Source: Christensenella sp. UBA4247 | GTDB taxonomy: Bacteria; Bacillota; Clostridia; Christensenellales; CAG-1252 | Direction of reading: 5' to 3' | DNA length: 15,903 nt | Assembly (NCBI GenBank): GCA_002395405.1 | Contig: DGWX01000051.1 | Coordinates: forward strand, 1 to 15,903 | In this document: one piece after another, positions 5,802 through 12,702 of the stretch | Layout of the letters: the number at the start of each line of letters is the position of its first letter | Numbering within the stretch: the first letter of the stretch is position 1 | Notes under the pieces: generated by a model | Database searches by the model: none | What the model saw: the letters and a program-made list of their open reading frames with translations, nothing else | Told to the model about the DNA's origin: nothing | Made by a program: the position numbers and the translations under genes

Positions 5802-7225
5802 TCTTTTCCTTGCGCAAGTAAAACTTGTTTGAGATTGAAAAGCTTTTCCGAAAGATCCACTTTGAAGATCTCGGGCAAAGTAACTCTCTTATATTGCTCC
5901 CAAAAACGCGAGGAACATTTTTTATGATACGAAGCGATTTCTTTCACGTCGGGAGAATCGTATATTTGTTTACCGTCCTTAAAAACCTGAACGAGCAAAT
6001 TCTCGACGTAATAATCCTCGATCGTCATTTTTTTCCATGGATTTTCGGGATCGAAAATGGTATACGGAGAACCATCCGGCTCTTTTTCATCCATCAACAT
6101 AATAAGATCCGCGATCGCCATATCGGTTTTTTTATCGTAAAACCGAACGACTTTTTTCAAGCCGGGATTGGTTACCTTTTCAGCCGTATTGCTGATTTTG
6201 ATCTTCGGAACGAGTTTGCCACTCTCATCTTCCATCGCCGCAAGTTTATAGACGCCGCCGAGGCTCGGATTGGAAAAGCTCGTAATCAATTTCGTTCCGA
6301 TACCGTACGTATCGATTTTCGCATTTTGACTGTTTAAAGCGATCAAAACGTTTTCGTCTATATCACCCGAAGCGCAGATGATCGCGTCGGAATAACCCGC
6401 CTCGTCCAGCATTTTACGCGCTTCGTTCGACAAATACGCAAGGTCGCCGCTATCGATACGGATACCGACCGGCTTATGCCCTTTCGCTTTGAGCTCGTCA
6501 AATACCCGGATCGCATTCGGAACGCCGCTTTTTAAGGTGTTGTAAGTGTCCACGAGAAGCAAGCAGTTATCGGGATAAAGTTCAGCGTATTTTCTAAAAG
6601 CGGTTAGCTCGTCCGGGAAAGACATAACCCAGCTGTGAGCGTGGGTTCCCGAGACTTTGATGTTAAACATCTTTCCCGCGATCACGTTCGACGTGGCAAC
6701 GCAACCGCCGATGATCGCGGCACGAGCGCCGTATATGCCCGCGTCGGGTCCTTGCGCGCGGCGAAGCCCGAATTCGAGAACCGCGGCGTCCGTATTATTG
6801 GCGATTTTGGAGGCCTTCGTTGCGATCAACGTTTGGTGGTTGATCAAAGTCAAAAGCGCGGTTTCCACGAATTGCGCTTGGAAAATCGGCGCTTTGACGA
6901 TCATCAAAGGTTCATACGGGAAAATGATACTGCCCTCTTTGACCGCATAAATATCCCCTGTAAAACGGAAATCTTTCAGTTCGTTCAAAAACGCTTCGTC
7001 GAAACAATTCAAAGAACGCAAGTAAGAAAGTTCCTCTTCTCCGAATCGAATATTTTTGATATAATCGATCGCCTGTTCGAGTCCGGCGGCAACCGCGTAA
7101 GACAGCTCTTCTCTGCCTCGGAAAAACAGATCGAATACGGCCACTTTGTCCTTATTTCCGCATTTTTGATAACCATACATCATCGTAAGTTCGTAAAAAT
7201 CCGTTAATAGCGTTAAATTTCTCAT
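5798..7225 (-). CDS. pncB: Nicotinate phosphoribosyltransferase
   Basis: Makes nicotinate mononucleotide from nicotinate and PRPP with ATP, the first step of the Preiss-Handler NAD salvage route. The protein has 475 residues, the usual size for the bacterial family. Visible: LLTDFYELTM (6-15), EFGLRRAQGPDAG (151-163), GTHAHSWVMSF (193-203), whose His195 lies at the expected phosphorylated-histidine region, the phosphate-binding segment VGIRIDSGDLAYL (253-265), and GIGTKLITS (308-316). The start ATG 7225 overlaps the lgt stop as ATGA, with AGGAG about seven bases upstream inside lgt; a longer frame to 7414 lies wholly within lgt and was rejected. NadD, the next enzyme of the pathway, is encoded at the left edge, but not in the same operon. 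It converges with the DivIVA-like gene. Confidence 0.96.
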   Translation of the reverse strand: MRNLTLLTDFYELTMMYGYQKCGNKDKVAVFDLFFRGREELSYAVAAGLEQAIDYIKNIRFGEEELSYLRSLNCFDEAFLNELKDFRFTGDIYAVKEGSIIFPYEPLMIVKAPIFQAQFVETALLTLINHQTLIATKASKIANNTDAAVLEFGLRRAQGPDAGIYGARAAIIGGCVATSNVIAGKMFNIKVSGTHAHSWVMSFPDELTAFRKYAELYPDNCLLLVDTYNTLKSGVPNAIRVFDELKAKGHKPVGIRIDSGDLAYLSNEARKMLDEAGYSDAIICASGDIDENVLIALNSQNAKIDTYGIGTKLITSFSNPSLGGVYKLAAMEDESGKLVPKIKISNTAEKVTNPGLKKVVRFYDKKTDMAIADLIMLMDEKEPDGSPYTIFDPENPWKKMTIEDYYVENLLVQVFKDGKQIYDSPDVKEIASYHKKCSSRFWEQYKRVTLPEIFKVDLSEKLFNLKQVLLAQGKD

Positions 7226-8046
7226 TGCAATTCTCCTTTGGGATTCAATATTCGCGGAGTACCCGTATGTATTTTTCTGACCGAGATCAAAACCGTAATA
7301 AATAGCGAAACGGCAGCGGCGAGCGCGCAACCGAGCACGCCGATCCGAACGCCGCCGACGCTGACTGCGTCTGCGCGAAAAATTTCCATGATCGCGCGAA
7401 CGATCATATACCAAGATAAATAGCTCATAAAAGTTACGAGATTTTTATTCGAACGAAAGAAAACGGTTAATATGATCGCAAATCCGATCAGATTCAAAAC
7501 CATCTCGTAAAAAAACGTGGCTTGAAACCATCCCCCCTCAAGATCGATAAATACGGCGATCGGAAAAACTTGAAAAGTTTCGTTCGTAATGGCTTTACCG
7601 TATAACTCTTGATTTGCCCAGTTTCCCCATCTGCCGAGCGCTTGCCCGAGAACGACGCCCGGAGCGACCGAATCCAACACTTCGGAAAAAGGGATCTTAT
7701 TTCGCTTGCAAGCAATAAAAGCGCCGAGCGCTCCGCCCGGGATCGCGCCTAAAATTGAGATGCCGCCTTCCCATATAGCAAAGAGTCTTCCGAAATCGGA
7801 CGCTGAATGAACGATAAAATCTTTCGGATGAAACAAAACGTAAGACAAACGGGCAAAAACGATCGCAAACGGAACCGCCCAAAGAAACAGTTCCAACATA
7901 AAATCAAGAGGGATCCCCTTCTTTTTCGCCAAAAAACAAGATATACCGTATCCAACGAGGATCGCCAACGTAATAAAAATGCCATACCATCTGACGGTCA
8001 AAGAACCGATTTCGAAGGCAATTGGATTTATATTTGCCAATATCAT
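7222..8046 (-). CDS. lgt: Prolipoprotein diacylglyceryl transferase
   Basis: Transfers diacylglycerol from phosphatidylglycerol to the lipobox cysteine of prolipoproteins in the cytoplasmic membrane. It has 274 residues with about seven hydrophobic helices. Visible: VRWYGIFI (residues 18-25), the Lgt signature GRWGNWANQELYG (138-150) with the essential Arg and Asn, and a C-terminal RAIMEIFRADAV (217-228) corresponding to the family's RxxxExFRxxD. Odd: the segment that reads GGxxxHGG in the well-studied enzymes is GGISILGA (94-101) here, with Leu99 where the E. coli enzyme has an essential His. ATG 8046 has AAAGGAG seven bases upstream. It is the first gene of lgt-pncB. PgsA, encoded in this window, makes the precursor of its lipid substrate. 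Confidence 0.95.
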   Translation of the reverse strand: MILANINPIAFEIGSLTVRWYGIFITLAILVGYGISCFLAKKKGIPLDFMLELFLWAVPFAIVFARLSYVLFHPKDFIVHSASDFGRLFAIWEGGISILGAIPGGALGAFIACKRNKIPFSEVLDSVAPGVVLGQALGRWGNWANQELYGKAITNETFQVFPIAVFIDLEGGWFQATFFYEMVLNLIGFAIILTVFFRSNKNLVTFMSYLSWYMIVRAIMEIFRADAVSVGGVRIGVLGCALAAAVSLFITVLISVRKIHTGTPRILNPKGELQ

Positions 8047-8082
8047 TCAAAACTCCTTTTCTCTTTGCAATGTTTCCCCATA

Positions 8083-8110
8083 TTCATAACAAAGAGAAGC
8101 ACTCGATCAA
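8083..8110 (-). promoter_or_regulatory. Candidate lgt-pncB promoter
   Basis: On the minus strand TTGATC (8110-8105), a 16-base spacer and TATGAA (8088-8083), with TG one base before the -10 box. The expected start leaves a leader of about 30 bases carrying the AAAGGAG site of lgt. The match is moderate. Confidence 0.4.
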
Positions 8111-8112
8111 GC

Positions 8113-8149
8113 TATCCGAAATAATACATTTATTCGATTTATTCGGATA
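8113..8149. terminator. Hairpin after proC-rnhA, weak terminator
   Basis: TATCCGAA (8113-8120) and TTCGGATA (8142-8149) form an 8-bp stem around a 21-base A/T-rich loop, 17 bases after the fusion gene's stop codon. On the minus strand no T-run follows, so it is a poor intrinsic terminator in that direction; on the plus strand T-rich sequence does follow, but no plus-strand gene needs it. Confidence 0.3.
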
Positions 8150-8165
8150 ATCCTTTATTTTTCGT

Positions 8166-9401
8166 TTATGAGTCCATTTTTCGTTTTTGCGATTCGTTTC
8201 GCGCTATCTCGTCGCAACGATTGTTCATTTCGTCATCCGAATGACCTTTTACTTTTACGAATTTTACTTCGTGAGAAGCAAGTAAGGCAATCAATTTTTC
8301 CCACAGATCCGGGTTTTTGACGTTTGCAAAACGATGCGCTTTCCAAGAAGTAAGCCAATCGTTATTGACCGCGTTAACAACGTACGCCGAATCACTATGT
8401 ATTTCCACTACGCATCTCTTGTTTAACGAGCGCAGCGCTTCAATCACGGCAAGAAGCTCCATTCGATTATTCGTGGTATTATCTTCACCGCCGCTGATCA
8501 CTTTCTCCGACCCGTTACATTCGAGGATAGCCGCATATCCGCCCGGTCCCGGATTTCCGCTGCACGCACCGTCCGTATAGATCCGAACGAAGGTATCCGA
8601 ACCGCCGGTTCGCATTTCGATCGACCGCGCGCGGCAACGATCCACACCTTCCGCGATCATATCGGTCAATCCTTGACTTTTATAATAGGTAACCGCTTGA
8701 ATCGTCGTCCCGCCTTTAGAACAGACGGCGTCCACCAATTTTTCAATTGGCTGAGAGGAAGAATCGATCATCCGAGCGCCGCCGATGACCGTTTGCAACG
8801 TGAGCTTTTTCGCTTCTTCATAGCTCAATCCACCGTTCATCCCGCCTTTGATCATTCCGTCTATAAACATATAAACGTAAGCGGGGCCGCTGCCGCTGAC
8901 AGAAGTCACCGCGTCGAATTTATCTTCACCGAGTTCGATAATGTCTCCCATTCCCGAAAAAACGGAAAGAGGAAATTGTTTTTCCTCGTCATCATACTGT
9001 TCGAAGCAAAGTGCGCTCATTCCGCTTCCGACCATACAGGGCGTGTTCGGCATAACACGGCAGATTTTTTCAGCCGAAAGGTTTTCTTTTAACGATTGGA
9101 TCGTAACTCCCGCCATAATCGAAATGACTTTCGTTTCGGATAGTTTTCCTTTTAATTCTTTTGCAATATCGGGGAAAACTTGTGGTTTTACCGCAAATAA
9201 AAGATATTCGGCATTCTCCGCAACATCAAGATTGTTCGTCGTAATTTGAACGCCGAGATCTTTCGCTCTTTCGAGAAACGATATGGAAATATCACTTACG
9301 ATTATTTCGTTCGGAGCGAGAAGCCCACTTGTTAAAACACCTTTTTGTATTGCGGTGGACATATTGCCCGCACCGATAATTCCCAGTTTATATTTGTACA
9401 T
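8166..9401 (-). CDS. Fusion of pyrroline-5-carboxylate reductase (ProC) and ribonuclease HI
   Basis: One open frame of 411 residues joins two complete enzymes. Residues 1 to about 263 are ProC, which reduces pyrroline-5-carboxylate to proline with NAD(P)H: nucleotide loop GIIGAGNM (7-14), FAVKPQ (69-74), VMPNTPCMVG (116-125), SGSGPAYVY (169-177) and the family signature around KLVDAVCSKGGTT (221-233). Residues about 270-411 are RNase HI, which cuts RNA in RNA-DNA hybrids: YTDGACSGNPGPGG with Asp277, Glu315 in NRMELLA, Asp337 in HSDSAYV, and His387 and Asp397 in KGHSDDEMNNRCDE, so the full DEDD set and the catalytic His are present. The joint (RSIEMRTGGSDT) is only about seven residues long, has no stop or ribosome binding site, and its Met263 is a poor internal start. 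The ATG at 9401 has only AAGG at long spacing. Both parts look active. Confidence 0.93.
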   Translation of the reverse strand: MYKYKLGIIGAGNMSTAIQKGVLTSGLLAPNEIIVSDISISFLERAKDLGVQITTNNLDVAENAEYLLFAVKPQVFPDIAKELKGKLSETKVISIMAGVTIQSLKENLSAEKICRVMPNTPCMVGSGMSALCFEQYDDEEKQFPLSVFSGMGDIIELGEDKFDAVTSVSGSGPAYVYMFIDGMIKGGMNGGLSYEEAKKLTLQTVIGGARMIDSSSQPIEKLVDAVCSKGGTTIQAVTYYKSQGLTDMIAEGVDRCRARSIEMRTGGSDTFVRIYTDGACSGNPGPGGYAAILECNGSEKVISGGEDNTTNNRMELLAVIEALRSLNKRCVVEIHSDSAYVVNAVNNDWLTSWKAHRFANVKNPDLWEKLIALLASHEVKFVKVKGHSDDEMNNRCDEIARNESQKRKMDS

Positions 9402-9409
9402 AATTTTAT

Positions 9410-9438
9410 TTGACTTTACCTTCTTACTCGTTTATAAT
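9410..9438 (+). promoter_or_regulatory. tRNA-Trp promoter
   Basis: TTGACT (9410-9415), a 17-base spacer and a perfect TATAAT (9433-9438), ending 15 bases before the tRNA. It is a near-consensus vegetative promoter, the strongest in the window. It lies in the 52-base gap between the divergent proC-rnhA and tRNA genes, so proC expression must start within or near it. Confidence 0.85.
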
Positions 9439-9453
9439 AGTTCAAGTTAACGA

Positions 9454-9528
9454 AGGGGAGTGGCTCAACGGTAGAGCAGCGGTCTCCAAAACCGCTGGTT
9501 GCGTGTTCGAATCGCGTCTCCCCTGCCA
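9454..9528 (+). tRNA. tRNA-Trp (anticodon CCA)
   Basis: A complete cloverleaf of 75 bases including an encoded CCA. Acceptor AGGGGAG (9454-9460) pairs with CTCCCCT (9518-9524), discriminator G9525, CCA 9526-9528. D stem GCTC/GAGC (9463-9466, 9474-9477). Anticodon stem GCGGT/ACCGC (9479-9483, 9491-9495) with loop CTCCAAA, giving anticodon CCA at 9486-9488. T stem GCGTG/CGCGT with T loop TTCGAAT (9506-9512). It is a single-gene transcription unit with its own promoter and terminator, divergent from proC-rnhA. Its 3' end is copied twice downstream. Confidence 0.97.
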
Positions 9529-9532
9529 AGTT

Positions 9533-9559
9533 GCCTTGCTTTGCAAGGCTTCTTTTTTT
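9533..9559 (+). terminator. tRNA-Trp intrinsic terminator
   Basis: GCCTTGC-TTT-GCAAGGC (9533-9549) is a perfect 7-bp stem followed by TTCTTTTTTT, four bases after the tRNA CCA. A classic intrinsic terminator. Confidence 0.93.
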
Positions 9560-9694
9560 ATGTTTTGCGATTCAAACACGCAACTCGTGTCTTCTTCGAA
9601 TCCACCTTGCATGTGACGTTCGCTCTTGCGCTCTTCGATCGCGCCCGCTCTCTATTCCGTCTCTTCTTTCCTCGCGAATCGCGTCTCCCCTGCC

Positions 9695-9726
9695 AAGCCC
9701 ACTTGCTTTGCAAGGCTTCTTTTTTT
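9695..9726 (+). terminator. Second copy of the tRNA-Trp terminator
   Basis: Repeat copy 2. AAGCC (9695-9699) pairs with GGCTT (9714-9718) and TTGC with GCAA around a TTT loop, with CAC bulged on the left; the same T-run follows. The bulge comes from the four-base difference from copy 1, yet a nine-pair stem is kept. Confidence 0.75.
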
Positions 9727-9861
9727 ATGTTTTGCGATTCAAACACGCAACTCGTGTCTTCTTCGAATCCACCTTGCATGTGACGTTCGCTCTTGCGCTC
9801 TTCGATCGCGCCCGCTCCCTATTCCGTCTCTTCTTTCCTCGCGAATCGCGTCTCCCCTGCC

Positions 9862-9893
9862 AAGCCCACTTGCTTTGCAAGGCTTCTTTTTTT
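9862..9893 (+). terminator. Third copy of the tRNA-Trp terminator
   Basis: Same sequence and folding as the second copy, 167 bases further on, followed by a T-run. It is the last conserved part of the repeat array. Confidence 0.7.
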
Positions 9894-9953
9894 ATGCTTT
9901 GCAAGGCAATGCGATTCAATGCAATAAAGGTTTCGCTAAATCGGAGAATAGAA

Positions 9954-9982
9954 GTTTTCGGAAGCTTTTCGCTTCCGAAAAC
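9954..9982 (-). terminator. Terminator-like hairpin after rny
   Basis: GTTTTCGGAAGC (9954-9965) and GCTTCCGAAAAC (9971-9982) form a perfect 12-bp stem with a 5-base loop, 16 bases after the rny stop on the minus strand. What follows on that strand, TTCTATTCTCC, is only moderately T-rich. It likely ends the recA-rny transcript or protects its 3' end. Confidence 0.65.
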
Positions 9983-9998
9983 GAATTCTCAATCGGTT

Positions 9999-11588
9999 TT
10001 ATTTTGCGTATTCCACGCTCCTGAGCTCGCGTATCACGCTGACTTTGATTTGACCCGGATACTCGAGTTCGTTTTCAAGCCTTTTAGCGATTTCCTTGGC
10101 AATGAAATACGTTTTGGTATCGTCCACTTTTTCGGGTTTTACCATAACGCGGATCTCTCTTCCCGCTTGGATCGCAAAGGACTGTTCTACTCCGTCAAAG
10201 GAATTGGCGATCTTTTCGATGCTTTCGAGCCTCTTAACGTAATTTTCAAGAGATTCTCTTCTTGCGCCGGGTCTTGCGCCGCTGATCGCGTCGGCAGCTT
10301 GAACGAGGACCGCCTCCACCGTTTTTGCTTCAACGTCGCCGTGATGAGCTTCGATCGCATGGATGACGGCTTCGCTTTCTTTGAATTTCTTCGCAAGCTC
10401 AACGCCGATCGCAACGTGGGTTCCTTCGACTTCGTGGTCAACCGCCTTTCCGATATCGTGAAGGAGTCCTGCTCTCTTTGCGACTTTGACGTCCGCACCG
10501 ATCTCTGCGGCAAGAATACCGGCAAGGTGGGAAACCTCGATCGAGTGCTTCAAAACGTTTTGTCCGTAGCTTGTTCTGAATTTCAATCTTCCGAGGATCT
10601 TTATAAGTTCCGGATGGAGTCCGTACACGGCAACGTCAAACGCCGCTTCTTCGCCTGCGTCTTTCATTTGATTATCGATCTCGTTTTTAACTTTTTCCAC
10701 CGTTTCTTCAATGCGCGCGGGATGGATTCGACCGTCGCTCATCAATCTTTCGAGCGCAACGCGGCCGATCTCGCGCCTTACGGGATCAAAAGCAGAGATG
10801 GTAACAACATCGGGCGTGTCGTCGATAATGACGTCAACACCGGTCGCGTTTTCAAATGCACGAATGTTTCGTCCCACCCTTCCTATGATTCTTCCTTTCA
10901 TTTCATCATTCGGAAGAGGAACGACGGAAACCGCGATTTCAGAAGCGTGATCGGTAGCGCAGCGTTGAACAGCCATCGAAACGATCTCTCTCGCTTTTGC
11001 TTCCGCGCCTTCCTTTGCCTCTGCTTCTATCTCTTTCGCCATTTGAACGGCGTCTCGCTTCGCGTCTTCGAGCATATCGTCCATCAGGTTTTTTTTCGCT
11101 TCGTCTCTCGACATTCCGGAAACTCTTTCGAGTTCAACGAGCATTTTGTTATGAGATTCCGCAACTTCGTTCTCTTTACGAACGATATCCTGCTCGCGAA
11201 CGTTCAACGCTTGCTTGGCGTTTTCAACGTCGGACAGTCTTTTATCGAGGGTATCCTCTTTTCTCGTCAGGTTTTCTTCCCTTGCCGTTACGCGCTGTTC
11301 GAGCCTTTGCACTTCGGCGCGTCTTTCGCGAATTTCCTTGTCGAGCTCGGAGCGCATTTTATGCTGCTCTTCTTTTGCCTCGATCAAAGCTTCTTTTCGC
11401 ATCGATTTTGCTTCTTGCTTACTTTCCTCCAATATTTTCGCCGCTTCCGCCTTTGCGTTGCCTACTTTCTTTTCGACCAACATCTTATAAAGGAAATAAC
11501 CGAGCGCAGCGCCGACGATCAAGCCGACCACTGCGAATATTGCCCCTATAGCCGCGGAAGAAACGCCGAGAAAAATAGTTGTTTTCAT
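9999..11588 (-). CDS. rny: Ribonuclease Y
   Basis: Membrane-anchored endoribonuclease that starts mRNA decay in Bacillota. It has 529 residues, close to the usual 520. Visible in order: one N-terminal membrane helix (about residues 8-36), a long charged coiled-coil (40-205), a KH domain with GRIIGRVGRNIRAFE (232-246), and an HD domain with HSIEVSHL (348-355) and the metal-binding LLHDIGKAVDH (375-385), ending in the typical C-terminal domain (GREIRVMV, YPGQIKVSVIRE). In the KH loop the usual GREG is GRVG, Val238 for Glu. Start ATG 11588 has AGGAGG nine bases upstream. It follows recA after 48 bases, as in many relatives, and ends with a hairpin. Confidence 0.97.
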   Translation of the reverse strand: MKTTIFLGVSSAAIGAIFAVVGLIVGAALGYFLYKMLVEKKVGNAKAEAAKILEESKQEAKSMRKEALIEAKEEQHKMRSELDKEIRERRAEVQRLEQRVTAREENLTRKEDTLDKRLSDVENAKQALNVREQDIVRKENEVAESHNKMLVELERVSGMSRDEAKKNLMDDMLEDAKRDAVQMAKEIEAEAKEGAEAKAREIVSMAVQRCATDHASEIAVSVVPLPNDEMKGRIIGRVGRNIRAFENATGVDVIIDDTPDVVTISAFDPVRREIGRVALERLMSDGRIHPARIEETVEKVKNEIDNQMKDAGEEAAFDVAVYGLHPELIKILGRLKFRTSYGQNVLKHSIEVSHLAGILAAEIGADVKVAKRAGLLHDIGKAVDHEVEGTHVAIGVELAKKFKESEAVIHAIEAHHGDVEAKTVEAVLVQAADAISGARPGARRESLENYVKRLESIEKIANSFDGVEQSFAIQAGREIRVMVKPEKVDDTKTYFIAKEIAKRLENELEYPGQIKVSVIRELRSVEYAK

Positions 11589-11615
11589 AATAACGTTCCT
11601 CCTAATTTATTTTTA

Positions 11616-11628
11616 GCGGTATAACCGC
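11616..11628 (-). other. Small hairpin between recA and rny
   Basis: GCGGT-ATA-ACCGC is a 5-bp stem with a 3-base loop in the 48-base recA-rny gap. On the minus strand it is followed by an A-rich, not T-rich, run and then the rny ribosome binding site, so it is not a clear terminator. It might be a processing site or a weak attenuator. Confidence 0.25.
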
Positions 11629-11636
11629 ATTTTACC

Positions 11637-12680
11637 TTAATTGTCGGAATGATTCGCGAGCTTTTCTTTAACTTTTGCCTCGATTTCCGAGTAAAGCTCG
11701 GGATTTCCTTTCAAAAGGGCGATCACCTTGTCTCTGCCCTGTCCGATCTTTTCGTCATTATAGCTGATCCAAGATCCGCTCTTAACCAAAATACCGTTAT
11801 CGATCGCAAGATCGATCAAGCTGCCTTCTTTCGAAATGCCTTGTCCGTAAATGATTTCAAACTCTGCCGTACGGAAAGGAGGCGCCAATTTGTTTTTAAC
11901 GACTTTAACCGTGGTTTTATTACCGATCGCAACGCCGCCATCTTTCATAACGTCCTTTTTGCGAACGTCCAAACGAACGCTCGAATAGAATTTAAGAGCT
12001 TTACCGCCGGGAGTCGTTTCGGGGTTTCCGAACATTACGCCGACTTTTTCGCGAAGCTGGTTGATGAAGATAACGCAGGTTTTGCTCTTGTTGATAACCG
12101 CCGTTAATTTACGTAACGCCTTGCTCATAAGTCTCGCTTGCGAACCGACGGTAAGCTGCTCCATATCGCCCTCGATCTCCGCTTTCGGGGTTAAAGCCGC
12201 AACGCTATCCACAACGACGATATCCACCGCGTTGCTTCTAACGAGGTAATCGGCGATATCGAGCGCTTGCTCTCCGTTATCCGGCTGCGAAATATAAAGT
12301 TCTTGCGTATTGACGCCGAGTTTTTTCGCATATTCGGGATCGAGCGCGTGTTCCGCGTCGATAAACGCCGCCGTTCCGCCGAGTTTTTGCGCTTCCGCAA
12401 CGACGTGTAAAGAAACGGTGGTTTTACCGCTGGATTCGGGCCCGTAGATCTCAACGATCCTTCCGCGAGGTAACCCGCCGATGCCGAGCGCGTTATCAAG
12501 AGCGAGACAACCCGTCGGGATTACTTCAACTTTGACGTTGTAACCGTCGCCGAGTTTCATAATCGAACCTTTGCCGTGTGCTTTTTCAATTTGCTGGATC
12601 GCCTGTTCGAGCGCTTTCCTTTTTTCTTCAAGGCGCTTTTCGTCCAAGGCTTCTCCGCTTAACTTTACTTTTTCTTCCAT
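11637..12680 (-). CDS. recA: Recombinase RecA
   Basis: Forms filaments on single-stranded DNA for homologous recombination and triggers LexA self-cleavage. It has 347 residues. Visible: N-terminal helix with ALEQAIQQIEKAHGKGSIMKL, Walker A GPESSGKT (80-87), catalytic Glu in FIDAEHALDP, Walker B VDIVVVDSVAAL, and the L2 region INQLREKVGVMFGNPETTPG. The C-terminal tail is short (ends KLANHSDN) and only mildly acidic. Start ATG 12680 has AGGAG nine bases upstream. It lies 55 bases after cinA; that gap contains a -10-like TATAAA and a 13-bp palindrome, so recA probably has its own regulated promoter besides read-through from cinA. Confidence 0.98.
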   Translation of the reverse strand: MEEKVKLSGEALDEKRLEEKRKALEQAIQQIEKAHGKGSIMKLGDGYNVKVEVIPTGCLALDNALGIGGLPRGRIVEIYGPESSGKTTVSLHVVAEAQKLGGTAAFIDAEHALDPEYAKKLGVNTQELYISQPDNGEQALDIADYLVRSNAVDIVVVDSVAALTPKAEIEGDMEQLTVGSQARLMSKALRKLTAVINKSKTCVIFINQLREKVGVMFGNPETTPGGKALKFYSSVRLDVRKKDVMKDGGVAIGNKTTVKVVKNKLAPPFRTAEFEIIYGQGISKEGSLIDLAIDNGILVKSGSWISYNDEKIGQGRDKVIALLKGNPELYSEIEAKVKEKLANHSDN

Positions 12681-12702
12681 AATCGTTTTCTCCTAAATTC
12701 AT

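Larger units (their letters stand above)
9508..9920 (+). repeat. Tandem 167-bp repeat built from the tRNA-Trp 3' end and its terminator
   Basis: Copy 1 (9508-9674) begins inside the T loop of tRNA-Trp; copy 2 (9675-9841) follows directly with the same 167-base length and about five differences, four of them clustered just after the tRNA end. Copy 3 starts at 9842, matches through the terminator to about 9896, then decays, with a last similarity near 9911-9919. Each copy carries the tRNA segment from CGAATCGCG to CCA (about 21 bases), a hairpin with T-run, an inverted near-copy of the T arm, and a further TTCGAATCCACC resembling a T loop. This array fills the gene-free stretch between tRNA-Trp and rny (9529-9998). 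Open frames crossing it are repeats of the same sequence with no protein-like features. Confidence 0.93.

Noticed and set aside
7226..7414. N-terminal extension of PncB by 63 residues
   Set aside because: It lies within lgt in another frame, is Arg-rich and unlike the family, and the ATG at 7225 has a good ribosome binding site and an ATGA overlap.
8600..8620. ProC and RNase HI as two separate genes with a missed stop
   Set aside because: The frame is continuous, the linker is short and there is no ribosome binding site before the internal Met; kept as a fusion, with read checking suggested.
9402..9453. T-box or tryptophan riboswitch near tRNA-Trp
   Set aside because: The 52-base gap is too short and contains just a promoter; no specifier stem or T-box sequence (AGGGTGGNACCGCG) is seen.
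9508..9920. CRISPR-like array
   Set aside because: Only two and a fraction copies, 167-base units joined directly with no variable spacers, and no cas genes; the unit is tRNA-derived.
9531..11624. Very long plus-strand open frame (697 codons) from the repeats across rny
   Set aside because: It is antisense to a clear RNase Y gene, its first part is the tandem repeat read three times, and it shows no protein family features; it is a shadow of codon bias in rny.
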